This document shows, in pieces, positions 1 through 6,429 of a DNA stretch of 12,613 bases; positions within the stretch are counted from its first letter, which is position 1, and every line of letters starts with the position of its first letter. This DNA comes from Clostridium_AQ sp900552125 (GTDB taxonomy: Bacteria > Bacillota_I > Bacilli_A > Erysipelotrichales > Erysipelotrichaceae): NCBI GenBank assembly GCA_037892765.1, contig JBBKBW010000068.1. One strand, 5' to 3'. A program made the translations under genes and the position numbers. Under the pieces are notes generated by a model, which was not told the origin of the DNA, did no database searches, and was given only the letters and a program-made list of their open reading frames with translations.

Positions 1-1488
1 TAATTTACTTCTGCCATATAGTCTCGTATAGCTTGCGATTTCTTCTTCAAGTTCTTTAGTAAACTGTTCTTTTGTTAAACGCCATTTCCAATTTCCGCCT
101 AGTGTTGAAGGTGTATTGATTCGAGCATGGTTATCTAATCCTAACCAGTCCTGTATTGGCAGGATACACCAATCCGCAACACTTTGCATTGCCAAGGCTA
201 TACTTTTTCTCAATAATAGTTTATCATCATTAGCATTTGTACATAAATATTTTTTTAAGGTTTCTTTTTCTTCTGGCTGTATAGAAGAAAACCATCCCAT
301 CATTGTTTCATTATCGTGAGTTCCTGTATATACTACACAGTTTTTATCGTAGTTATGAGGAAGATAATCATTTGCACCACTAGAATCTCTAGAGTCAAAA
401 GCAAACTCTAAGATTTTCATACCCGGAAAACCACATTTTGTTACTAATTTTTTAACTGAATCTGTTAGATAACCTAAGTCCTCTGCGATAATATTTAGAT
501 TTCCTAAATGATTCTTTATTTCTTCAAACAAAGCATATCCAGGGCCTTTTTCCCATCGCCCTCGTCTTGCATTTTTATCTCCATAAGGTATGGAGTAATA
601 TTCATCAAAGCCTCGGAAATGATCAATCCTAACAACATCATAGATTTCTGTACAATAACGAATTCTTTCAATCCACCATTGATAGCCTGTTTTTTGATGT
701 TCTTCCCAGCGATATAATGGATTTCCCCATAACTGACCATCTGCAGAGAATCCATCTGGAGGAACTCCTGCTACAGCTTCTGGCCTTCTTTCTATATCTA
801 ATTGAAATAAATTTGGATTAGCCCAGGTATCTGCACTATCATAAGCAACATAAATTGGAATATCACCAATTATTTCTATTCCATTTTTATTCGCATATGC
901 TTTTAGTTTTCTCCATTGTATCCAAAATAGATATTGAATAAATTGATAAAAATTAACTTTCTGTTCTAATTCTTTTCGCTGTTTCTTTAAGGCATCCTCT
1001 TCTCTCAAACGAAGATCATCTGGCCAATACTCCCATGATTTTCCTTCTAAAGAATCTTTGATAGCCATGAAAAGCGAATAATCTTCTAGCCAGCTACTTT
1101 CTTTTTCACAGTAATTTTGGAAATTTTTATCATGTTCAATATCACTTCGTTCATAAGCTTTATATAATAAGGAAAATCGTGTTTCATATAAATATAAATA
1201 ATCTACTTCTTTTTCATGAATATTTTTTTCCGGTAATTCTTCTTTGGTAAGCCATCCCAACTCTACCAGTTCATCCAATGATATAAAGTAAGGATTTCCC
1301 GCAAAAGTTGAAAATGACTGATAGGGAGAATCCCCATACCCAGTAGGTCCTAGCGGTAAAATCTGCCAATAAGATTGCCCTGCTTTTTTTAAATGATCTA
1401 TAAACCGATATGCTTCCTGATCAAAACATCCAATGCCATAAGAGCTTGGCAGTGATGCTATCGGAAGCAGTATTCCACTTTTTCTCAT
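1..1488 (-). CDS. malQ: 4-alpha-glucanotransferase (amylomaltase, GH77), 3' end cut by window edge
   Basis: MalQ moves alpha-1,4-glucan segments between maltodextrins in the cytoplasm and releases glucose. The frame is open for 496 codons and runs off the left edge with no stop. GH77 enzymes are about 500 residues, so only the last few residues are missing. The three GH77 carboxylates are visible: nucleophile D289 in VRIDHFRG, acid/base E336 in IIAEDLG, and D392 in GTHDNET. Spacing matches Thermus amylomaltase (D293/E340/D395). The N-terminal SGILLPIASLPSSYGIG stretch is also typical. The ATG at 1486-1488 follows a GGAGG site at 1496-1500. The gene diverges from a LacI-family regulator gene and has its own promoter about 210 nt upstream, overlapped by a cre-like palindrome. 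Function is confident from the motifs; control by the neighbouring regulator is inferred. Confidence 0.95.
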   Translation of the reverse strand, partial: MRKSGILLPIASLPSSYGIGCFDQEAYRFIDHLKKAGQSYWQILPLGPTGYGDSPYQSFSTFAGNPYFISLDELVELGWLTKEELPEKNIHEKEVDYLYLYETRFSLLYKAYERSDIEHDKNFQNYCEKESSWLEDYSLFMAIKDSLEGKSWEYWPDDLRLREEDALKKQRKELEQKVNFYQFIQYLFWIQWRKLKAYANKNGIEIIGDIPIYVAYDSADTWANPNLFQLDIERRPEAVAGVPPDGFSADGQLWGNPLYRWEEHQKTGYQWWIERIRYCTEIYDVVRIDHFRGFDEYYSIPYGDKNARRGRWEKGPGYALFEEIKNHLGNLNIIAEDLGYLTDSVKKLVTKCGFPGMKILEFAFDSRDSSGANDYLPHNYDKNCVVYTGTHDNETMMGWFSSIQPEEKETLKKYLCTNANDDKLLLRKSIALAMQSVADWCILPIQDWLGLDNHARINTPSTLGGNWKWRLTKEQFTKELEEEIASYTRLYGRSKL

Positions 1489-1701
1489 ATCTATTCCTCC
1501 ATGAATATCGCGAAATGATTAGGTACTACTCTTCATTTTTACCTTTTAATACATTTTGATGCTTTCACATTCTTTCACTACATTAAAATCTCAAACATCA
1601 TGATTCCTTATAAAAAGAGCTTTCCTATCTCATAGTAAAATACAAAGGAAACCTATGATAAAACATGTTGCTCTATAAATAATGAGATTATTCACGAATC
1701 T
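1489..1701 (-). other. Long malQ 5' leader with alternative hairpins
   Basis: The malQ promoter places the start near 1695, giving an untranslated leader of roughly 205 nt. No ORF with a ribosome binding site is seen in it. On the minus strand, TTTCCT (1646-1651) can pair with AGGAAA (1621-1626), closed by AGAGC/GCTCT (1670-1674 with 1616-1620). Five Us follow (1612-1616), which resembles a weak terminator. A competing stem, TCATAG/CTATGA, uses the same region. No known riboswitch class was recognised. An attenuator is possible, but the stems are short and AT-rich. Confidence 0.3.
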
Positions 1702-1730
1702 ATTATAAAGTGTAATGGAAACGTTTTCAA
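1702..1730 (-). promoter_or_regulatory. malQ promoter
   Basis: On the minus strand, TTGAAA (1725-1730) and a perfect TATAAT (1702-1707) are separated by exactly 17 bp. The start should lie near 1695. The -35 box and spacer are covered by the palindrome at 1715-1729, the classical layout for repression by occlusion. Confidence 0.8.
1715..1729. promoter_or_regulatory. cre / LacI-type operator on the malQ promoter
   Basis: ATGGAAACGTTTTCA fits the catabolite-responsive element pattern WTGNAANCGNWNNCW on both strands and has the central CpG typical of LacI/CcpA operators. It covers the malQ -35 and spacer, so a bound protein would block malQ transcription. CcpA is the likeliest ligand given the consensus match; a MalR-type LacI protein is the alternative. 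The binder is inferred. Confidence 0.65.
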
Positions 1731-1768
1731 CTTGTTCATAGAGTTAGTATATATATAGTTTCATCTTT

Positions 1769-1822
1769 TTGCGCAATATTTTATGCAAATAATTGCATAA
1801 AATTGCACAATAGTTTACGCAA
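1769..1822. repeat. Array of five TTGCNNAA-like octamers (putative operator array)
   Basis: Five related octamers follow each other: TTGCGCAA (1769-1776), TTATGCAA (1781-1788), TTGCATAA (1793-1800), TTGCACAA (1803-1810) and TTACGCAA (1815-1822). Start-to-start steps are 12, 12, 10 and 12 bp. Copies two and three form a perfect inverted repeat with 10-bp arms, TTTTATGCAA (1779-1788) and TTGCATAAAA (1793-1802), around ATAA. The array ends 5 bp before the regulator's -35 box. It probably binds a regulator acting on one or both divergent promoters, with autoregulation by the LacI protein the simplest idea. Confidence 0.55.
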
Positions 1823-1827
1823 TTATG

Positions 1828-1856
1828 TTGACATATCTCTTTCTAGTTTCTACAAT
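1828..1856 (+). promoter_or_regulatory. Promoter of the LacI-family regulator gene
   Basis: A perfect TTGACA (1828-1833), a 17-bp spacer and TACAAT (1851-1856) form a near-consensus sigma-A promoter. Initiation near 1863 would leave a leader of only about 15 nt before the ATG at 1878. This rules out the upstream in-frame TTG at 1803 for transcripts from this promoter. Confidence 0.82.
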
Positions 1857-1877
1857 GAAGGAGAAGAAGGTGTTATT

Positions 1878-2882
1878 ATGGCTGTCACAATCAAAGATGT
1901 AGCTAAACTTGCAAAAGTATCTTGTTCTACCGTTTCAAGAACTTGTAGAAATCATCCGTCCATATCTGAAGAAACTAAAAAAAGAGTTCGTGAGGCAATG
2001 GATACTTTAGGTTATGAACGGGATTCTGTTATTCAACAGGAAACTCATACAATTGGAGTTGTTTTTCCAATGTCTCCACAAAACGAAATATATGCCAATC
2101 CTTTTTATTTGGAGGCAATACGAGGAATCGGTCAATACTGTAATCATAAACGATATACTTTGACAATCATCACAGGTGCAGATGAGCATGAACTTATAAA
2201 AAGTATTCGAACCGCAAAAGCCGATGGTTTTATCTTTTTATATTCAAACATTGAAGATACTATCATGGATTACATGTATGAAGAAAATTTATTATTTGTG
2301 CTTATTGGTAAAGCTACCCGTTTGATCAATGATACTATTTATGTTGATAATGATAATGTACAAGCAGCAAGAGAAGCTTGTGAATATTTAATTAAAAAAG
2401 GGCATCAACGCATTGGTTATATTGGTGCTGATGATAATAAAGTATTTTCTAATGATCGTAAAGCAGGATATCTTTTAGCTTTAACTTCTAACAATATTCC
2501 TTATCGTGATGATTATTGTCTAAGTTTAACATCTAATATAGAAGAAAATTGTATAAAAATTCAGCAGCTTTTATGTAAAGAAGATCGTCCTAGTGCCATC
2601 TTAGTCTGTGACGATATGTATGCATTATTATTAGAAAAAGAAATAAGTGTTAAAGGTTTACGTATACCTCAGGATATATCATTAATAGGTTTTAACAACT
2701 CATTATTTTCACGGATGACACATCCTCAATTAACTTGTATTGATATCAATGCTCAACAGTTAGGCATGGAAGCTGCTTCACAGCTTATTAAACATATCGA
2801 ACATCCTAATTTATATGCAACTAAAATCATTGTCCCTTATCAGTTTGTGGAAAGAGAAAGTTGTATGGAATTTAATAAATAA
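1878..2882 (+). CDS. LacI-family transcriptional regulator (MalR-like)
   Basis: A 334-residue DNA-binding repressor with a periplasmic-binding-protein-like sensor domain, normal length for LacI proteins. The N-terminal helix-turn-helix is clear at residues 4-24 (TIKDVAKLAKVSCSTVSR), followed by SISEETKKRVREAMDTLGY. The sensor domain starts near residue 58 (HTIGVVFP) and carries the family's ISLIGFNNS segment at 268-276 and a GMEAASQLI helix at 296-304. The link from GY45 to IG60 is about four residues shorter than the usual GYxPNxxAxxL hinge and has no AxxL motif. The ATG at 1878 is chosen because GAAGG (1866-1870) sits 7 nt upstream and the promoter lies downstream of the alternative TTG at 1803. 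Divergence from malQ suggests that a maltodextrin is the inducer; this is inferred. Confidence 0.9.
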   Translation: MAVTIKDVAKLAKVSCSTVSRTCRNHPSISEETKKRVREAMDTLGYERDSVIQQETHTIGVVFPMSPQNEIYANPFYLEAIRGIGQYCNHKRYTLTIITGADEHELIKSIRTAKADGFIFLYSNIEDTIMDYMYEENLLFVLIGKATRLINDTIYVDNDNVQAAREACEYLIKKGHQRIGYIGADDNKVFSNDRKAGYLLALTSNNIPYRDDYCLSLTSNIEENCIKIQQLLCKEDRPSAILVCDDMYALLLEKEISVKGLRIPQDISLIGFNNSLFSRMTHPQLTCIDINAQQLGMEAASQLIKHIEHPNLYATKIIVPYQFVERESCMEFNK

Positions 2883-2900
2883 TAAATGAATATTTTATTT

Positions 2901-2955
2901 AAAGATTTCTTATTCTATAAATTAACTAAATTTATAGAGATGAAATCTTTTTTTT
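2901..2955 (+). terminator. Intrinsic terminator of the regulator gene
   Basis: AAAGATTTC (2901-2909) pairs with GAAATCTTT (2942-2950). Inside it, TCTATAAATT (2914-2923) pairs with AATTTATAGA (2929-2938) around a 5-nt loop. The two stems are separated by a small internal loop. Eight Ts follow the fold (2948-2955). It begins 18 nt after the regulator stop codon. Confidence 0.82.
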
Positions 2956-3170
2956 ATTGATTAAATTTGTAGTATTTTTTAATTATTACATTTATTATGT
3001 AATAATGTGTTTTATTATATATCCATAAGATATCTATTAGTGTATTGAAGGTTAAATGACACTTTAATTTCTATGTTGAATTCATCTTTTATAGAAATTT
3101 GTCGGACAAAAAATGTATATAAACAAGCCATCAAACCTAAAATGATTATAACGATAGGGAGGAAAAGAAC
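2956..3170. other. AT-rich intergenic stretch with two palindromes, upstream of the small membrane-peptide gene
   Basis: No gene-like ORF is seen here. There is a perfect inverted repeat with 10-bp arms, ATTATTACAT (2982-2991) and ATGTAATAAT (2997-3006), and a shorter palindrome TTTGTCGGACAAA (3098-3110). The second lies about 60 nt before the small ORF, just ahead of a TATATAAA run (3116-3123) that could be a -10. No convincing -35 at the right distance was found. Both palindromes could be operators; the first could also be a weak AT hairpin. Confidence 0.4.
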
Positions 3171-3293
3171 ATGAAACTTGCTGATATTATTGCATATGTA
3201 GGAACTATAGTATTAATTATTTATTTAGTATATGAAATAAGAAATGGTAATAATCCATATAAATTATTTGAGGATAATGAATCTGAATATTAA
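3171..3293 (+). CDS. 40-residue single-span membrane peptide, unknown function
   Basis: This short ORF of 40 codons has a very strong ribosome binding site, GGGAGGAAAAG, ending 3 nt before its ATG. The peptide begins MKLADI. It has one hydrophobic segment (about residues 5-22, rich in I, V, L and Y), then a short polar part with NGNNPYK and an acidic tail LFEDNESEY. It has no signal peptidase motif and resembles no family I recognise. A convergent hairpin terminator follows 41 nt later, so it looks like a stand-alone transcription unit between the regulator and the ATPase. Small hydrophobic peptides of this shape include type I toxins and membrane-protein regulators. No antisense RNA promoter was found, so a toxin role is not supported. 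Real translation is likely from the ribosome binding site. Confidence 0.65.
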   Translation: MKLADIIAYVGTIVLIIYLVYEIRNGNNPYKLFEDNESEY

Positions 3294-3334
3294 CAATAAT
3301 ACTTCTCTTTATACATCACTAATACTCTTACTAA

Positions 3335-3380
3335 AACCTTCTTTATACTTTATGTATCAAAGAAGGTTATTTTCTTTATT
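3335..3380. terminator. Shared hairpin terminator between the small ORF and the convergent ATPase gene
   Basis: AACCTTCTTT (3335-3344) pairs perfectly with AAAGAAGGTT (3359-3368), with ATAC/GTAT continuing the stem inside. On the plus strand it is followed by the T-rich ATTTTCTTTATT (3369-3380). The ATPase stop codon (3357-3359) and its last codons lie within the hairpin. It most likely ends the small-ORF transcript and may also serve the opposite strand, where the T-run is shorter. Confidence 0.65.
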
Positions 3381-4712
3381 ATTAACTGTATTCGTATCAA
3401 AAAACATAATATAGTAAATAGGAATATATATGATTTTACCCTTTGTTTTAACTTCTCTCTCATTCGATAAAACAAATGCTTTCTTTATATGATAGTCTTC
3501 ATTCTTAACAAAATTATTTAGCGCACTATGAACTGTATAATCTTTTCCCGATTTTACTTCAATCGGTAAAACAGAAAGTGTTTCATAATCATCAATGAGA
3601 TAATCTACTTCCCCTTTATTACGATTATCATAATAGAACAAGTTATGTCCATGTGCAATCAATTCACTTGCGACAACAGTTTCATAAACAGAGCCTAAAT
3701 TAATACTTTTTTCATCATCAAGAATAGCACGTATATTATTTTTATAAAGAATACTTGTGAGAATACCGACATCATTAAGATATAACTTTAATAAATTCTT
3801 CCCTACAGATTCCATTAATGGAAATACTGGATTTGATAAAGCTTGTACCTGAAGTGCAATTCCTGCACTAATTAAATATTCAAATTCATCGCTATAATCT
3901 AAAAATGTTTTTCCCCGTTTATTTTCAATTTGCTTAATAATCATCCGTTTTTTCTTATTTTCCATATTCGAGGGAATAAGATTATAAACTCTACGTATCT
4001 TTAATTGATTTTCTTTATCATACTTAGATGCATCTGTAGCATAATATTCATAAATTTCCTGTTGTATTTCCCGTACAGAAGCAATATTTTTATTTTCCAG
4101 ATATGAATTAATCGCATCAGGAAGCCCCCCTACAAGTAAATACTTTCTGAATAAATCCATTATCTTATTATGCATTGATTCATCAAGAGATTCCAATCGT
4201 TCAAACTTTTTACGCATTGATGAAATAACAATTTCATTTAATCCATTTGCATAAAGGAATTCTTCAAAATCAAGCGGAAACATACGTACTTTTCGAATAC
4301 TCCCCATAGGAATTGATGTTATTTGTGACAATGTTACACCTAGTAGCGATCCGCTACATATATAAGTGAACTTATTATCTTGTGATAAAAACTTCAATAA
4401 AGTTAATAGATGAGGATATGCCTGTATTTCATCAATAAAGATTAAAGTATTTTCTTTTTGTTTCATTTTATCTCCATGAAGCATACTTACTTGAAGATAA
4501 AAATCTTCAATTGATTTTACGTTTTCAAATAATCGATCACTTAAAGAATCTTCAACCATATTTAATTCTATAAAATTTTCAAATAGTTTTTTTCCTACAT
4601 GACGAATAATATATGTTTTACCAATTTGACGAGCGCCATCAATTAACAGAATTTTTTTTGTATCTGACTCTAAATGTTCAGAAATCAGTGATTCTATTTT
4701 ACGATATAGCAT
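3357..4712 (-). CDS. AAA-family ATPase with DUF4143-type C-terminal domain
   Basis: A 451-residue protein of the widespread AAA_14/DUF4143 group; cellular role unknown. The N-terminal ATPase domain shows Walker A GARQIGKT (26-33), Walker B TLIFIDEIQ (89-97, D94/E95) and a sensor-like CSGSLLG (119-125), then the family's FPLDFEEFL (145-153) and YLLVGGLPDAI (191-201). The C-terminus has GEVDYL (D370) and PIEVKSGK (E385, K387), a PD-(D/E)XK-like arrangement common in these proteins. No transmembrane segment is seen. The ATG at 4712 is chosen because GGAGGTGA (4717-4724) lies just upstream and the promoter overlaps the longer in-frame reading to 4769. The gene follows the pur operon on the same strand but has its own promoter, so it is a separate unit. 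DNA or nuclease activity is only inferred from the fold motif. Confidence 0.88.
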   Translation of the reverse strand: MLYRKIESLISEHLESDTKKILLIDGARQIGKTYIIRHVGKKLFENFIELNMVEDSLSDRLFENVKSIEDFYLQVSMLHGDKMKQKENTLIFIDEIQAYPHLLTLLKFLSQDNKFTYICSGSLLGVTLSQITSIPMGSIRKVRMFPLDFEEFLYANGLNEIVISSMRKKFERLESLDESMHNKIMDLFRKYLLVGGLPDAINSYLENKNIASVREIQQEIYEYYATDASKYDKENQLKIRRVYNLIPSNMENKKKRMIIKQIENKRGKTFLDYSDEFEYLISAGIALQVQALSNPVFPLMESVGKNLLKLYLNDVGILTSILYKNNIRAILDDEKSINLGSVYETVVASELIAHGHNLFYYDNRNKGEVDYLIDDYETLSVLPIEVKSGKDYTVHSALNNFVKNEDYHIKKAFVLSNEREVKTKGKIIYIPIYYIMFFDTNTVNNKENNLL

Positions 4713-4740
4713 AAAATCACCTCCATGATTTTTCAACATA

Positions 4741-4769
4741 ATTATAACAATATTTGAATGACTTTTCAA
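4741..4769 (-). promoter_or_regulatory. Promoter of the ATPase gene
   Basis: On the minus strand, TTGAAA (4764-4769) and a perfect TATAAT (4741-4746) are separated by 17 bp. The predicted start near 4734 gives a leader of about 22 nt. The -35 is the front of the first copy of the 32-bp-spaced direct repeat. Confidence 0.8.
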
Positions 4770-4833
4770 ATAATTTTTATATAGAATTAATGACTTTTCA
4801 ATAAAAAAATAATCAATATTTATGACTTTTTAA
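4757..4833. repeat. Three 13-bp direct repeats at exact 32-bp spacing
   Basis: AATGACTTTTCAA occurs at 4757-4769 and 4789-4801. A third, degenerate copy, starting TATGACTTTT, begins at 4821. The step is 32 bp both times, about three helical turns, so all copies face the same side of the DNA. The first copy contains the -35 of the ATPase promoter and the others lie upstream of it, as in a cooperative operator or activator array. Confidence 0.7.
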
Positions 4834-4842
4834 ATTAGCAAG

Positions 4843-4886
4843 AAAAAAGCCAGTGACTCCTTCATTGTTCATTGGAATCACCAGCT
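4843..4886 (-). terminator. Intrinsic terminator of the pur operon
   Basis: On the minus strand, AGCTGGTGATTCC (4874-4886) pairs along all 13 positions, three of them G-U, with GGAGTCACTGGCT (4848-4860). A run of six Us follows (4843-4848). It starts 10 nt after the purH stop codon and separates the operon from the ATPase gene. T-rich sequence on the other side (4887-4898) might let it work in both directions. Confidence 0.9.
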
Positions 4887-4896
4887 TTGATATTTT

Positions 4897-6429
4897 TTAA
4901 TGTTTAAAATGACGAACTCCTGTAAATACCATTGCAATGCCATGTTCATTACATACATCAATAGATAACTGATCTTTAATAGAACCACCTGGCTGAATAA
5001 TAGCTGTTACTCCAGCTTTTACTGCTTCTTCAACAGTATCTGGCATTGGGAAGAATGCATCAGAACTCATAACTGAACCTTTAGCTTTTTCCTGTGCCTG
5101 CTCAATTGCAATCTTAGCTGCACCTACACGATTCATTTGACCTGCACCAACTCCAATTGTCATATTGTCTTTTACCAATACAATGGCATTAGATTTTACA
5201 TGTTTTACTACTTTCCATGCGAACAGCAATTGTTTGATTTCTTCTTCTGTTGGTTTACGATTTGTTACGCAACGTAAATCTTCTTCTGTAATTTGATGAT
5301 CATCAATATCCTGTACTAATAATCCATCATTTACATTCGTTACTTTATATTTTGCATTTACACTTAATGTTGTGTCTAGCTGCAACAAACGAATATTCTT
5401 TTTCTTAGATAAGATTTCAAACGCATCTTCTACATATGCTGGTGCGATAATAATTTCCAAGAAAATCTTAGATAATTTTTCCGCAATCGCATTATTAATT
5501 GGTTCATTAAATGCTACAATTCCACCAAAGATAGACACAGGATCTGCTTCATATGCTTTATCCCATGCTTCTTCAATTGTATCCCCAATTCCTACTCCAC
5601 ATGGATTCATATGTTTAACACCAACTACTGCTGGCTGTCCTTCAAAATCTTTCAGGATTTCAATTGCGGCATTACCATCCTGAATATTATTATAGGATAA
5701 TTCTTTTCCATGTAACTGTTTTGCATTCGCAAGTGAATATTGAGGATTCATACCTTTATAGAAAGCCGCACTCTGGTGAGGATTTTCACCATAACGTAAA
5801 TCTTGAACTTTATCAAAAGTCAATGTGAATTTTTCTGGATATTTTTCTCCTGTTTTTTCTGTTAAATAAGAAGCAATCATTGTATCATAGCTTGCAGTAT
5901 GACGGAATACTTTAGCTGCTAATTTTTCTCTTGTTTCTAAACTTGTTTCTCCATGTTCACGTAATTCATTTAATACAGTATCGTAATCATTAGGATCACA
6001 AATAACAGGAATATAACGATAGTTTTTAGAAGCACTTCTTAACATGCTTGGTCCGCCAATATCGATATTTTCAATAATTTCTTCATGACTTACACCTGGT
6101 TTTAATACAGTTTCTTTAAAAGGATATAAGTTTACACATACTAAATCGATGTATTGAATACCTAATTCATTAATCTGTTTTACATGCTCTGGGTTATCAC
6201 GTACACAAAGTAATGCTCCATGAACATTTGGATGTAATGTTTTTACACGTCCATCCATGATTTCTGGAAAACCTGTCACATCAGAAATACCAATAGTAGA
6301 AATACCTGCTTCTTCTAATGCTTTTTTTGTTCCTCCAGTAGAAATGATTTCATAGCCTAATTCAACTAGACCAGATACAAATTCCACTAGATTTGTCTTA
6401 TCTGAAACACTGACTAATGCTCTTTTCAT
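4897..6429 (-). CDS. purH: Bifunctional AICAR formyltransferase / IMP cyclohydrolase
   Basis: PurH carries out the last two steps of IMP synthesis: formylation of AICAR with 10-formyl-THF, then ring closure. The protein has 510 residues, the usual length. The N-terminal MGS-like cyclohydrolase domain shows STGGT (30-34) and RVKTLHPNVHG (61-71). The transformylase domain shows LRYGENPHQ (211-219), the catalytic K272-H273 in VKHMNPCG, KSNAIVLVK (412-420) and the C-terminal GVRHFKH. The start codon overlaps the purN stop by one base (TAATG). GTGAGG (6437-6442) lies 7 nt upstream, so translation is probably coupled. It is the last gene of the operon, with a strong terminator 10 nt downstream. Confidence 0.97.
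   Translation of the reverse strand: MKRALVSVSDKTNLVEFVSGLVELGYEIISTGGTKKALEEAGISTIGISDVTGFPEIMDGRVKTLHPNVHGALLCVRDNPEHVKQINELGIQYIDLVCVNLYPFKETVLKPGVSHEEIIENIDIGGPSMLRSASKNYRYIPVICDPNDYDTVLNELREHGETSLETREKLAAKVFRHTASYDTMIASYLTEKTGEKYPEKFTLTFDKVQDLRYGENPHQSAAFYKGMNPQYSLANAKQLHGKELSYNNIQDGNAAIEILKDFEGQPAVVGVKHMNPCGVGIGDTIEEAWDKAYEADPVSIFGGIVAFNEPINNAIAEKLSKIFLEIIIAPAYVEDAFEILSKKKNIRLLQLDTTLSVNAKYKVTNVNDGLLVQDIDDHQITEEDLRCVTNRKPTEEEIKQLLFAWKVVKHVKSNAIVLVKDNMTIGVGAGQMNRVGAAKIAIEQAQEKAKGSVMSSDAFFPMPDTVEEAVKAGVTAIIQPGGSIKDQLSIDVCNEHGIAMVFTGVRHFKH

Noticed and set aside
5372..5683. 103-codon plus-strand ORF inside purH
   Set aside because: Antisense shadow of purH; composition follows the purH codons and no start signals are seen.
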